NCBI RefSeq assembly: GCF_001439785.1
Contig: NZ_JYLI01000030.1
Span: 1 to 57,029 of the forward strand
From: Pseudomonas poae
Lineage (GTDB): Bacteria > Pseudomonadota > Gammaproteobacteria > Pseudomonadales > Pseudomonadaceae
Reading direction: 5' to 3'
DNA: 57,029 nt
The position numbers were made by a program, and so were the translations under genes. The notes beneath the pieces are model-generated. The model did no database searches, was not told the DNA's origin, and saw only the letters and a list, made by a program, of their open reading frames with translations. Shown piece by piece: positions 42,728 through 51,223 of the stretch; the stretch's first letter is position 1, and every line of letters starts with the position of its first letter.

Positions 42728-45622
42728 ATGCAAACCGACACAACTCGCGAGAACCCGCAGGGCTCCGTGCCGCAGGCCGCTGATTCGAACCTGGATCTGT
42801 CCGCCACCGCACCTGGCCAACTGCGCGTGATCAAGCGCAATGGCACTGTCGTTCCTTACACCGATGACAAGATCACCGTCGCCATCACCAAAGCGTTTCT
42901 TGCAGTTGAAGGCGGCAATGCTGCCGCCTCGTCGCGCATCCACGACACCGTTGCCCGCCTGACCGAACAGGTCACTGCGACCTTCAAGCGTCGCATGCCC
43001 TCGGGCGGCACCATCCACATCGAAGAAATCCAGGACCAGGTTGAACTGGCCCTGATGCGTGCCGGTGAGCAGAAAGTCGCCCGCGACTACGTCATCTACC
43101 GTGATTCGCGCGCCAAGGAGCGTGCCGTGCGCGCCCCGGCCGAAGACGCCGCCGTGCAAGCGCACCCGTCGATCCGCATCACCCTGGCTGACGGTTCGTT
43201 TGCACCGCTGGACCTGGGCCGCCTGAACACCATCATCACCGAGGCCTGCGAAGGCCTGGAAGAAGTCGACGGTGAGCTGATCCAGCGCGAAACCCTGAAG
43301 AACCTGTACGACGGCGTGGCCCTGACCGACGTCAACACCGCGCTGGTGATGACCGCCCGTACCCTGGTTGAACGCGAGCCGAACTACTCGTTCGTGACCG
43401 CGCGCCTGCTGATGGACACCCTGCGTGCCGAAGGCCTGGGTTTCCTGGGCGTGGCCGACAGCGCCACTCATCACGAGATGGCCGACCTGTACGCCAAGGC
43501 CCTGCCGGCCTACATCGCCAAGGGTATCGAATTCGAATTGCTGAACCCGATCCTGGCCACTTTCGACCTGGAAAAACTCGGCAAGGCGATCAATCACGAG
43601 CGCGACCAGCAGTTCACCTACCTGGGCCTGCAGACCCTGTACGACCGTTACTTCATCCACAAGGACGGCATCCGCTTCGAGCTGCCACAGGTGTTCTTCA
43701 TGCGCGTGGCCATGGGCCTGGCGATCGAAGAGAAGCACAAAGAAGACCGCGCCATCGAGTTCTACAACCTGTTGTCGTCCTTCGACTACATGTCGTCGAC
43801 CCCGACCCTGTTCAACGCCGGCACCCTGCGTCCACAGCTGTCGAGCTGCTACCTGACCACCGTGCCGGATGACCTGTCGGGCATCTACCACGCGATCCAC
43901 GACAACGCCATGCTGTCCAAATTCGCTGGTGGCCTGGGCAACGACTGGACCCCCGTGCGTGCGCTGGGTTCGTACATCAAGGGCACCAACGGCAAGTCTC
44001 AGGGTGTTGTGCCGTTCCTTAAAGTCGTGAACGACACCGCCGTCGCGGTCAACCAGGGTGGCAAGCGCAAAGGCGCTGTGTGTGCCTACCTGGAAACCTG
44101 GCACATGGACATTGAAGAGTTCATCGAGCTGCGCAAGAACACCGGTGATGACCGTCGTCGCACCCACGACATGAACACCGCCAACTGGATCCCTGACCTG
44201 TTCATGAAGCGCGTCTTCGATGACGGCCAGTGGACCCTGTTCTCGCCGTCCGAAGTACCAGACCTGCACGACCTGACCGGCAAGGCCTTCGAAGAGCGTT
44301 ACGAGTACTACGAAGCCCTGTCCCAGTACCCTGGCAAGATCAAGCTGTTCAAGACCATCCAGGCCAAAGACCTGTGGCGCAAGATGCTGTCGATGCTGTT
44401 CGAAACCGGCCACCCATGGCTGACCTTCAAGGACCCTTGCAACCTGCGCAGCCCGCAGCAGCACGTGGGCGTGGTCCACAGCTCGAACCTGTGCACCGAG
44501 ATCACCTTGAACACCAACAAGGACGAGATCGCCGTTTGCAACCTGGGCTCGATCAACCTGCCGAACCACATCGTCAACGGCAAGCTGGACACCGCCAAGC
44601 TGGAACGCACCGTCAACACCGCCGTTCGCATGCTCGATAACGTAATCGACATCAACTACTACTCGGTGCCACAGGCGCAGAACTCCAACTTCAAGCACCG
44701 TCCAGTGGGTCTGGGCATCATGGGCTTCCAGGACGCGCTGTACCTGCAGCACATTCCTTACGGTTCGGACGCTGCGGTCGAGTTCGCCGACAAGTCCATG
44801 GAAGCGGTCAGCTACTACGCGATCCAGGCTTCCTGCGACCTGGCCGACGAGCGCGGTGCCTACGAGACGTTCCAGGGTTCGCTGTGGTCCAAGGGCATCC
44901 TGCCGCTGGACTCGCAACAGATCCTGATCGAGCAACGTGGTCAGAAGTACATCGACGTTGACCTGAACGAATCCCTGGACTGGGCGCCGGTACGCGCCCG
45001 TGTGCAAAAAGGCATTCGCAACTCCAACATCATGGCCATCGCACCGACCGCGACCATCGCCAACATCACCGGCGTGTCGCAGTCGATCGAACCGACCTAT
45101 CAGAACCTGTATGTGAAATCGAACCTGTCGGGCGAATTCACCGTGATCAACCCGTACCTGGTTCGCGACCTGAAAGCCCGCGGCCTGTGGGACTCGGTCA
45201 TGATCAACGACCTCAAGTACTACGACGGTTCCGTGCAGCAGATCGAGCGCATCCCGCAAGAGCTCAAAGAGCTTTACGCGACAGCGTTCGAAGTGGATAC
45301 CAAGTGGATCGTTGACGCCGCCAGCCGTCGTCAGAAGTGGATCGACCAGGCGCAGTCGCTGAACCTGTACATCGCTGGCGCATCGGGCAAGAAGCTCGAC
45401 GTGACCTACCGCATGGCCTGGTACCGTGGCCTGAAAACCACGTACTACCTCCGTGCCCTGGCCGCGACCAGCACCGAGAAGTCGACCATCAACACCGGCA
45501 AGCTGAACGCTGTGTCCAGCGGCAACCACGGTGATGATTCGGTGCTGGCAGCCCCTGCCGGCCCGGCGCCAGTGCCAAAGGCCTGCGCGATTGACGAGCC
45601 GGATTGCGAAGCTTGCCAATAA
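42728..45622 (+). CDS. nrdA: Class Ia ribonucleotide reductase, large subunit
   Basis: 964 residues. Two ATP-cone domains at the N-terminus (about 33-125, RVIKRNGTVVPYTDDKITVAITKAF, and a second about 147-240, IRITLADGSFAPLDLGRLNTII), as known for P. aeruginosa NrdA. Catalytic barrel: STPTLFNAG, LSSCYLT (redox Cys), GGLGNDWTPVRA, NLCTEI and CNLGSINLP (active Cys/Glu region), IAPTATIANITG. C-terminal redox pair in CEACQ plus CAIDEPDC. It reduces ribonucleoside diphosphates with NrdB. nrdB is not next to it. Confidence 0.96.
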   Translation: MQTDTTRENPQGSVPQAADSNLDLSATAPGQLRVIKRNGTVVPYTDDKITVAITKAFLAVEGGNAAASSRIHDTVARLTEQVTATFKRRMPSGGTIHIEEIQDQVELALMRAGEQKVARDYVIYRDSRAKERAVRAPAEDAAVQAHPSIRITLADGSFAPLDLGRLNTIITEACEGLEEVDGELIQRETLKNLYDGVALTDVNTALVMTARTLVEREPNYSFVTARLLMDTLRAEGLGFLGVADSATHHEMADLYAKALPAYIAKGIEFELLNPILATFDLEKLGKAINHERDQQFTYLGLQTLYDRYFIHKDGIRFELPQVFFMRVAMGLAIEEKHKEDRAIEFYNLLSSFDYMSSTPTLFNAGTLRPQLSSCYLTTVPDDLSGIYHAIHDNAMLSKFAGGLGNDWTPVRALGSYIKGTNGKSQGVVPFLKVVNDTAVAVNQGGKRKGAVCAYLETWHMDIEEFIELRKNTGDDRRRTHDMNTANWIPDLFMKRVFDDGQWTLFSPSEVPDLHDLTGKAFEERYEYYEALSQYPGKIKLFKTIQAKDLWRKMLSMLFETGHPWLTFKDPCNLRSPQQHVGVVHSSNLCTEITLNTNKDEIAVCNLGSINLPNHIVNGKLDTAKLERTVNTAVRMLDNVIDINYYSVPQAQNSNFKHRPVGLGIMGFQDALYLQHIPYGSDAAVEFADKSMEAVSYYAIQASCDLADERGAYETFQGSLWSKGILPLDSQQILIEQRGQKYIDVDLNESLDWAPVRARVQKGIRNSNIMAIAPTATIANITGVSQSIEPTYQNLYVKSNLSGEFTVINPYLVRDLKARGLWDSVMINDLKYYDGSVQQIERIPQELKELYATAFEVDTKWIVDAASRRQKWIDQAQSLNLYIAGASGKKLDVTYRMAWYRGLKTTYYLRALAATSTEKSTINTGKLNAVSSGNHGDDSVLAAPAGPAPVPKACAIDEPDCEACQ

Positions 45623-45658
45623 GCTGAGCCGATCTCGGGCCTGACGGCCCGGCTTCGA

Positions 45659-45698
45659 AAAAACCGATAAATCCGCGCAATGGGTTTATCGGTTTTTT
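45659..45698 (+). terminator. Terminator of nrdA
   Basis: AAACCGATAAATCC pairs with GGGTTTATCGGTTT (one G-T pair) around a short loop and runs into TTTTTT. It closes nrdA as a monocistronic unit. Confidence 0.88.
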
Positions 45699-45722
45699 GC
45701 TTTCGATGGTGGAGGGCCAGCC

Positions 45723-46043
45723 TCATCCCCCTCGGGAAACCATCCCCCTCAGCAATAGCTTGAGAAACTCAAGAGATTTACGATCCGCATCCTCGATCAG
45801 CCTGTTGAGCATGCTCTTGAAAGACTCATCGCCCATCTTCTCGCGCACAGCATTGAGCTTGTCCCGCGTCTCTCTGACAGTCTGGCCTTTGCGGTCCTGC
45901 TGCGCATCGAAAAGTTCGTTCAGCAACCGCCTGACCGCCGTCACCTCGACCACCGGCGCCACCGTCGGCGTCTCGCCACGAACCACCCCTGGGGTAACGC
46001 CCGCACGCGCGCCAGCAAACCCTGATACGCCTGAATTCCACAT
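45723..46043 (-). CDS. Small hypothetical protein, helical C-terminus
   Basis: 106 residues: an N-terminal Gly/Ala/Pro/Val-rich stretch (MWNSGVSGFAGARAGVTPGV) and a charged helical second half (RRLLNELFDAQQDRKGQTVRETRDKLNAVREKM...NRLIEDADRKSLEFLKLLLRG). AAAGGGCGG lies about 6 bases before the ATG. It is convergent with nrdA. I recognise no family. Coding bias of the helical part looks genuine; whether it is expressed is uncertain. Confidence 0.5.
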   Translation of the reverse strand: MWNSGVSGFAGARAGVTPGVVRGETPTVAPVVEVTAVRRLLNELFDAQQDRKGQTVRETRDKLNAVREKMGDESFKSMLNRLIEDADRKSLEFLKLLLRGMVSRGG

Positions 46044-46172
46044 AATCCGCCCTTTTGATTGGTGAGCCTCGTGGGCCCTGACTCATCAGTGGTAAAGCGG
46101 GCATGGCGCGTTCCCGTTGCCGGTATTTCAAGGCATCACCTGATAGGCGCCAGGCGCTTTTCCTGCGCCCAC

Positions 46173-46202
46173 AAAAAAGCCCCTCTAAAAGAGGGGCTTT
46201 CT
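46173..46202 (-). terminator. Terminator of the flgBCDE operon
   Basis: AAGCCCCTCT and AGAGGGGCTT with a 5-base loop, then a T-run on the minus strand, 17 bases after the flgE stop. flgF and later rod/ring genes are therefore in another unit. Confidence 0.9.
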
Positions 46203-46218
46203 GTGGAACACTACCGCA

Positions 46219-47535
46219 TCAGGTCATCTGGATAATGGTCTGCATAATGGTGCTCTGGGTGGAGATGGTCTTGGCGTTCGCCTGGTAGTTGCTCTGGGCC
46301 TTGATCAGGTCCACCAGCTCGTTGGTCAGGTTGACGTTGGAGTTTTCCAGGGAGTTGGACACGATCGAACCCAGAGTACCGGATTGCGGAGTGTCGTAGC
46401 CCGGCTGGCCCGAAGCGAAGGTTTCTCTCCAAGTGGTGCTGCCCGCCGGCTGCAAACCTTGTTCATTGTTGAAGCTGGCCAGGGAGAGTTGGCCGACGGC
46501 CTTGCTCTGTTGGTTGCTGAAGGTGGCGAACAGCACGCCGTTACCGTCGATTTTCAGGCCTGTGATCTGGCCGGTGGCATAACCGTCGGTGACCGGCGGG
46601 TTGCGGTAGCTGGCCGAGTTGTACTGTGTGATCGTGGCCATGTTGACGGCCACACCACCGGCGTTGGCGGCGGCGCCGTTAGCCTTCCACACGCCGTCGG
46701 TCACAGTGCCCGGCACCCAGTTGGAGATGGTCAACGTGGTGTTGGACGCCGTGCTTGGCGGGGTCACGATTCCGGTGAGCTTGCCGGCGGTATCAAACGA
46801 CAGCGTGGAGGCGACCGGAGCGACAGCGCCAGTGCCCGTCGGCGCGCTGCCATCAGGGTTGCGCCCGTCGATCAAGGTATAGGACTTCCACTGGTTGGAG
46901 TCCGACTTGACCATGTATTGCACCATGGCGTGGGAGTTGCCCTGGGTGTCATACAAGGTGGTGCTGTATTGGGTGGTGAAGGTGCTGGTGTCGTTCGGGT
47001 TGAACGGCTTGGCCACCTGGTCGATCACCGGTTCCGAGGAGTTCAGGTTACTGGCCGAATCGACCTTGCTGGAGGCCTTAGGTGGCAGGTTCGACAGGTT
47101 CAGTTGCAGGTCGGTCAGGCCGCCCTTGATGATCTTGCCGTTGTCATCCGCAGCATAACCTTGCAGGCGCGCGGTGCCGGTGTTGTTGGTGATGTAGCCG
47201 TCCTTGTCAGCACGGAAGGCGCCGCTGCGGGTGTATTGCAACGCACCGTCGCTGCCCTTCTGCACGAAGAAGCCGCCACCCTGGATCGCCATGTCAAGGA
47301 CGCCGCCGCTGCCGTTCACGTCACCCTGGGTGAACTGCTGGGATACGGCCGCCAGGTTCACACCGTTGCCGATGCTGTTCTGGCCGGTGCCCAGTTTGGA
47401 CGCCGCGTAGATGTCGGCGAACTCCGCACGGGACGACTTGAAGCCGGTGGTTGCAACGTTGGCGATGTTGTTGCCGGTCACGTCCAGTTGTTTGTTGGCT
47501 GCATAGAGGCCGCTAAGGCCGATGTTAAAAGACAT
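46219..47535 (-). CDS. flgE: Flagellar hook protein FlgE
   Basis: 438 residues. N-terminal axial motif SGLYAANKQLDVTGNNIANVATTGFKSSRAEF, DMAIQGGGFFV and RSGAFRADKDGYI; C-terminal LENSNVNLTNELVDLIKAQSNYQANAKTISTQSTIMQTIIQM. It polymerises into the hook. The variable middle (about 150-340) is Thr/Ser/Asn rich, as is normal for surface-exposed hook domains. GGAGAAATAC precedes the ATG. Last gene of the operon. Confidence 0.95.
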   Translation of the reverse strand: MSFNIGLSGLYAANKQLDVTGNNIANVATTGFKSSRAEFADIYAASKLGTGQNSIGNGVNLAAVSQQFTQGDVNGSGGVLDMAIQGGGFFVQKGSDGALQYTRSGAFRADKDGYITNNTGTARLQGYAADDNGKIIKGGLTDLQLNLSNLPPKASSKVDSASNLNSSEPVIDQVAKPFNPNDTSTFTTQYSTTLYDTQGNSHAMVQYMVKSDSNQWKSYTLIDGRNPDGSAPTGTGAVAPVASTLSFDTAGKLTGIVTPPSTASNTTLTISNWVPGTVTDGVWKANGAAANAGGVAVNMATITQYNSASYRNPPVTDGYATGQITGLKIDGNGVLFATFSNQQSKAVGQLSLASFNNEQGLQPAGSTTWRETFASGQPGYDTPQSGTLGSIVSNSLENSNVNLTNELVDLIKAQSNYQANAKTISTQSTIMQTIIQMT

Positions 47536-47566
47536 GTATTTCTCCTTGCACCGTAGTTAGCGGGCT

Positions 47567-48289
47567 CTATAAACCGATGGTCTGGATTTGCGACTGCTTG
47601 ATACTGCTTCCGCCTGCCAGGTTGAGCAGCATTTCGCCGCCGGTCTGGCTCAGGGTCACGCTCGTTACCGTGGCCGGCAGCGAGGTGGCCAGGGCGACGG
47701 AATCGCCCGCGTCATTCTTGGTGGTGGCCGTGAACGTGTAAGTCCCCGACGTCGCAACCTCACCCTTGTCGTTCTTGCCGTCCCAGATAAAGCTCTGGGA
47801 GCCGGCGGTTTGCGCGCCCATGTCAAGGGTGCGCACGGTGTTGCCGTCCTTGTCGGTGATCTTGATCGAGACATTGCCCACTGACGCCGGCACATTTACA
47901 GAGCCGGTCATGCTCTTGCTCGTGTCGACCAGTGTCCTGTCGGTCTGGGTGATCACTGAGCGGCCCACCAGCGAGGACGCTTGCAGCGCCTGCGACGAGG
48001 TAACGTTGGTGGAAATCGACTTGACCGAGTCGTTCAGGTTATTGATGCCTTCAAGACTGCTGAACTGCGCCAACTGGGCCACGAACGCACCGTTGTCCTG
48101 AGGCGACAAGGGGTCCTGGTTTTTCAACTGGGTCACCAGCAGTTTCAGGAAAGCATCCTTGCCCATGGCCTGGCTGCCCGTCGCGCCTGCGGCGGCGTCA
48201 GTGAGGCTGGTATTGTCCTGGGCAGTCTTGACCTTCGAATTGAAAAGGTCCTGGACTGCCGAGTTGCTTGACGTATCAACGATGGCCAT
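47567..48289 (-). CDS. flgD: Flagellar hook cap/assembly protein FlgD
   Basis: 240 residues. N-terminal region with MGKDAFLKLLVTQLKNQDPLSPQDNGAFVAQLAQFSSLEGINNLN, then the FLgD Ig-like/tudor part with SFIWDGKNDKGEVATSGTYTF. It caps the growing hook. Between flgE (31 bases) and flgC (16 bases). Confidence 0.94.
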   Translation of the reverse strand: MAIVDTSSNSAVQDLFNSKVKTAQDNTSLTDAAAGATGSQAMGKDAFLKLLVTQLKNQDPLSPQDNGAFVAQLAQFSSLEGINNLNDSVKSISTNVTSSQALQASSLVGRSVITQTDRTLVDTSKSMTGSVNVPASVGNVSIKITDKDGNTVRTLDMGAQTAGSQSFIWDGKNDKGEVATSGTYTFTATTKNDAGDSVALATSLPATVTSVTLSQTGGEMLLNLAGGSSIKQSQIQTIGL

Positions 48290-48305
48290 TAGTTGGCGCC
48301 CCTTA

Positions 48306-48749
48306 TCACTGACCCAGGGTCAGGACCTTCTGCATCATGGTTTTGGCGGTATTCATCATTTCCGCGTTGGTCTGGAACGAGCGGCTGGCCGAGATCATGT
48401 CCGCCATTTCCTCGACCACGTTGACGTTGGGGTAGTAGACATAACCCTTTTCGTTCGCAGCAGGATGGTTGGGCTCGTAACGGGCTTCGAGGTTGCTCTG
48501 GTCCTCGACGACACCCAGCACCTGCACGCCGGAGCCTGCATTGCCCTGATCCTGGAACAACGAATCGCTGCCGCCGCTCTGTCCGCCCTGGAACATGGTG
48601 GCGAATACCGGGTGACGCGCGCGGTAAGTCTGGTCAATGCTCGAAGACACGGTCTCGGCGTTGGCGATGTTACTGGCCACGGTGTTGAGGCGCGTGGTCT
48701 GGGCGCTCATGCCGCTACCGGCAATATTGAAAACACTGGACAGGGACAT
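48306..48749 (-). CDS. flgC: Flagellar proximal rod protein FlgC
   Basis: 147 residues: MSLSSVFNIAGSGMSAQTTRLNTVASNIANAETV at the front, YVYYPNVNVVEEMADMISASRSFQTNAEMMNTAKTMMQKVL at the end, the standard rod-protein ends. It starts 3 bases after the flgB stop. Confidence 0.95.
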   Translation of the reverse strand: MSLSSVFNIAGSGMSAQTTRLNTVASNIANAETVSSSIDQTYRARHPVFATMFQGGQSGGSDSLFQDQGNAGSGVQVLGVVEDQSNLEARYEPNHPAANEKGYVYYPNVNVVEEMADMISASRSFQTNAEMMNTAKTMMQKVLTLGQ

Positions 48750-48752
48750 GGC

Positions 48753-49160
48753 TTACTCTCCACGCAGGGCTGACATCAGCCCTTTGAATTTGCTGTTGAG
48801 CAGGGTGAAGCTGGCCTGGAAGTTCACCGAGTTCTCGGCGTAGTTCGACTGTTCCAGCTGGGCATCGACGGTATTCTGGTCGATCGACGGCTGCATCGGC
48901 GTGCGATACAGCAACGACTCGTCACCACTGCTCAGGCCTTGCGCCTCGATATGACGGCTGTTGGTCATATTCAGGGCGAAGGTGCCGTTCTGGGTCTTGT
49001 CCTGCTGTGCGGCGAGCACGGCGGAGAAGTCCAGATCCCGAGCCTTGTAGTTCGGGGTATCGGCGTTGGCAATGTTGTTGGCCAGGACTTCGGCACGCTT
49101 GGCGCGAAAGCCAAGGGCTTGTTCGTGGATACCGAGCGCTTTATCGAAGCTGATGCTCAT
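48753..49160 (-). CDS. flgB: Flagellar proximal rod protein FlgB
   Basis: 135 residues: MSISFDKALGIHEQALGFRAKRAEVLANNIANADTPNYKARDLDF at the front and NYAENSVNFQASFTLLNSKFKGLMSAL at the end. First gene of flgBCDE. AAAGG precedes the ATG and a sigma-54 promoter lies about 45 bases upstream, as for FleQ-controlled class II/III flagellar operons in Pseudomonas. Confidence 0.95.
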   Translation of the reverse strand: MSISFDKALGIHEQALGFRAKRAEVLANNIANADTPNYKARDLDFSAVLAAQQDKTQNGTFALNMTNSRHIEAQGLSSGDESLLYRTPMQPSIDQNTVDAQLEQSNYAENSVNFQASFTLLNSKFKGLMSALRGE

Positions 49161-49204
49161 GGCGGAAACCTTTAGGCTGACCTGCTGTTCGTAACAAGGT
49201 CATA

Positions 49205-49219
49205 GCAAGGCGCATGCCA
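49205..49219 (-). promoter_or_regulatory. Sigma-54 promoter of flgBCDE
   Basis: On the minus strand TGGCATG-CGCC-TTGC, matching the -24 GG and -12 GC and six of seven flanking consensus bases. The predicted start is near 49194, giving a leader of about 34 bases. Confidence 0.8.
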
Positions 49220-49310
49220 ACGTGCTCAACCCCCTGAATTCAAGGGGTTGCCGGGGATCGATGCAGCGTCAATGCCAGAAAAGCGGCAACAGGCTTCCGC
49301 GTGGCGCCAG

Positions 49311-49340
49311 TAAAGCGGCAACAGTGCTTGCCGCTTTTAC
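49311..49340 (+). promoter_or_regulatory. Hairpin that also resembles a sigma-28 promoter
   Basis: TAAAGCGG, 11 bases, GCCGCTTT: the -35 TAAAG and -10 GCCG boxes and the spacing equal those of the flgM sigma-28 promoter, but the -10 tail (CTTT for ATAA) is off. The same bases form a stem (AAAGCGGCAA with TTGCCGCTTT), and AAAGCGGCAACAG is repeated at 49279. It lies 150 bases upstream of the orphan gene at 49488. Confidence 0.35.
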
Positions 49341-49487
49341 GCAGGGGCGGCAATCAGGCGATAACGTCAGTTGGACGGCGGGATGGGATCACCGCTGGTC
49401 TTGACTGTCATTTCTGACAGTTGTCGTGCCTATGGTCTGAATGCCTTATTCGGCGGACACCCTTGATATATGCCGCAGAGGTTCGAA

Positions 49488-50270
49488 ATGTTGATTATCC
49501 CGCCGCCAAGATTCAACGAACAAAACTCCGCGTCCACCCCGCCGGAGCTGAACACCCGACTTATTATCGGTAACAGCGCAGGGCTGACCGCCGATTTCCC
49601 GGTCATGCCGAATGATCGGGTTTTTTTGACCCTGAGCAGCAGCGTACGCGGTGGCGAATTCAACCAAAGCTTTCTGATCGCCACGAACGCTCCCAAGCTC
49701 GAGTTTTTGATACCCAAAGGCTTTGTTGAAGCCAGCGCAGGCAAAGTCGTGCAATTGCTGCTGACCATCAACCGTGCAGGGAGCAACTCCGCTGCGCCAC
49801 CCGCCAAAGTCCTTATCAACTCAAGCCCCGTCGTCGTGCCACTGCCTGCCGCCGTATGGGATTTCAGCGATGACACTTTCCAGGGCTGGGTGCCCCAGGG
49901 CCCCTACGTAGGCGGGTTATTGCATGTCATCAATGGCAACGTGGTCGTTGACCTGTTCATCAGCCAGGCCAGCAGTGCTCACCTCATCACCCGTGCCGTT
50001 CCGGTGATTGCGGGGCGCACCTATGATTGCAGCTTTGAGGTTATTGGCGGTTCGCCCGCGGCCGATGGCTCGGCCCTGTACCTGACGATAAACGGCAGCC
50101 GGATCGGCGCCACCGTACAAAACATTACCCAGGCTCAACCGCAAACCGGCACCGGATCATTCACCGCAGCGCTGACGGGCGATGTTCGGCTGGGCATTTT
50201 TAACCAGAGCGTGCCTCACGGCACTCATCGCTTGTCCTTGAGCAATATTCGGATGCAGCCCCGGCCCTGA
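49488..50270 (+). CDS. Orphan beta-rich protein, jelly-roll-like C-terminus, unknown function
   Basis: 260 residues from the ATG preceded by CAGAGG; an upstream ATG at 49470 lacks a ribosome site. There is no signal peptide. Residues about 1-120 are a beta-rich, Pro/Ala/Ser/Val-rich domain (NDRVFLTLSSSVRGGEFNQSF, KVVQLLLTINRAG). The rest looks like a carbohydrate-binding jelly roll: WDFSDDTFQGWVPQGPYVGGLL, DLFISQASSAHLITRAVPV, YDCSFEVIGG, RLSLSNIRM. It lies between the hook operon and cheR but is not a known flagellar gene. It could be a sugar-binding surface or tail-fibre-like protein. Confidence 0.65.
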   Translation: MLIIPPPRFNEQNSASTPPELNTRLIIGNSAGLTADFPVMPNDRVFLTLSSSVRGGEFNQSFLIATNAPKLEFLIPKGFVEASAGKVVQLLLTINRAGSNSAAPPAKVLINSSPVVVPLPAAVWDFSDDTFQGWVPQGPYVGGLLHVINGNVVVDLFISQASSAHLITRAVPVIAGRTYDCSFEVIGGSPAADGSALYLTINGSRIGATVQNITQAQPQTGTGSFTAALTGDVRLGIFNQSVPHGTHRLSLSNIRMQPRP

Positions 50271-50308
50271 ATACCGCCAGCGGTGGGATCCGGTTTTGCT
50301 GCGCGCAT

Positions 50309-50345
50309 AAAAAAGGAAGGCCTTTGCAGGGCCTCCCGTTTTTTC
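50309..50345. terminator. Bidirectional terminator between the orphan gene and cheR
   Basis: GGAAGGCC and GGCCTCCC with a 7-base loop and one mismatch, A-run on the left and T-run on the right, so it can stop transcripts from both sides. Confidence 0.75.
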
Positions 50346-50354
50346 AAGTGAGCA

Positions 50355-51182
50355 TCACTTGGCCTGGTAAATGATCCCAGGACTGCATTGCACCATCTGG
50401 TAATGGTCCGGCAGACCATTGAGTGCCTCCGAGGCACCGAGGAACAGATAGCCACCACGCTTGAGGGTGCCGTGGATGCGCAACAGAATGTCTTTCTTCA
50501 CCTCGGCCGAGAAGTAGATCAGCACGTTGCGGCAGAACACCATATCGAACTTGCCCAGGCTGGCGTAGCTGTCGAGCAGGTTGAACGAGCGAAACTCCAC
50601 CCGGCTCTTGATCGGCGCCTTCACCGCCCAGCGCCCTGCCCCTTTGGGGTCGAAGAACCGTTGCAGCCGCTCCGGCGACAAGCCGCGCCCCAAGGCCAGG
50701 CTATCGTACTCGCCGGTCTTGCAGTTGGTGAGCATGGTGCCAGACAGGTCGGTGGCAACAATCTGCGCGCCGGCCTTCAACTGACCGATATTGGTCCTCT
50801 CGAACTCATCGATGGCCATCGAGATCGAGTAAGGCTCCTGCCCCGACGAACACGCGGCTGACCAGATACGCAGGCGCTGACCCGGGCTGGCCTTGATAGC
50901 CTCCGGCAGCACTCTGTTCTTGAGCACCTCGAACGGGTAGGTGTCGCGAAACCACAGGGTTTCGTTGGTGGTCATGGCATCGACCACCATTTCCTTGAGC
51001 CCGCTGCGCGGCTGGCCCTGGATGCGCTGTACCAGCTCGCCCAGAGACTTGATGCCCTGCTGCTCCATCAATTTGTTGAGGCGGCTGGATACCAGATATT
51101 GCTTGTTTTCACCGAGCAATATGCCACAGGCCTTTTCCAGGAAGACCCGGAACTGTTCAAAATCCAAATTACCCGTAGACAA
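50355..51182 (-). CDS. cheR: Chemotaxis protein methyltransferase CheR
   Basis: 275 residues from TTG at 51182, with AAGAGGCGG before it. N-terminal all-alpha domain, then TTNETLWFRD near 68-77, SAM site IWSAACSSGQEPYSI near 107-121, ATDLSGTMLTNC, FDMVFCRNVLIYF near 213-225 and FLGASEAL. It methylates glutamates of chemoreceptors. This is the lone CheR beside cheV and flgA that serves flagellar taxis in Pseudomonas. It is 41 bases after cheV. Confidence 0.93.
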   Translation of the reverse strand: MSTGNLDFEQFRVFLEKACGILLGENKQYLVSSRLNKLMEQQGIKSLGELVQRIQGQPRSGLKEMVVDAMTTNETLWFRDTYPFEVLKNRVLPEAIKASPGQRLRIWSAACSSGQEPYSISMAIDEFERTNIGQLKAGAQIVATDLSGTMLTNCKTGEYDSLALGRGLSPERLQRFFDPKGAGRWAVKAPIKSRVEFRSFNLLDSYASLGKFDMVFCRNVLIYFSAEVKKDILLRIHGTLKRGGYLFLGASEALNGLPDHYQMVQCSPGIIYQAK

Positions 51183-51223
51183 AGATACCGCCTCTTAAAT
51201 CGTGTGACCGCCAGGGGAATCCC

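Noticed and set aside
42698..45619. Open frame of 973 codons on the minus strand opposite nrdA
   Set aside because: Antisense shadow created by codon bias; NrdA motifs fix the plus strand.
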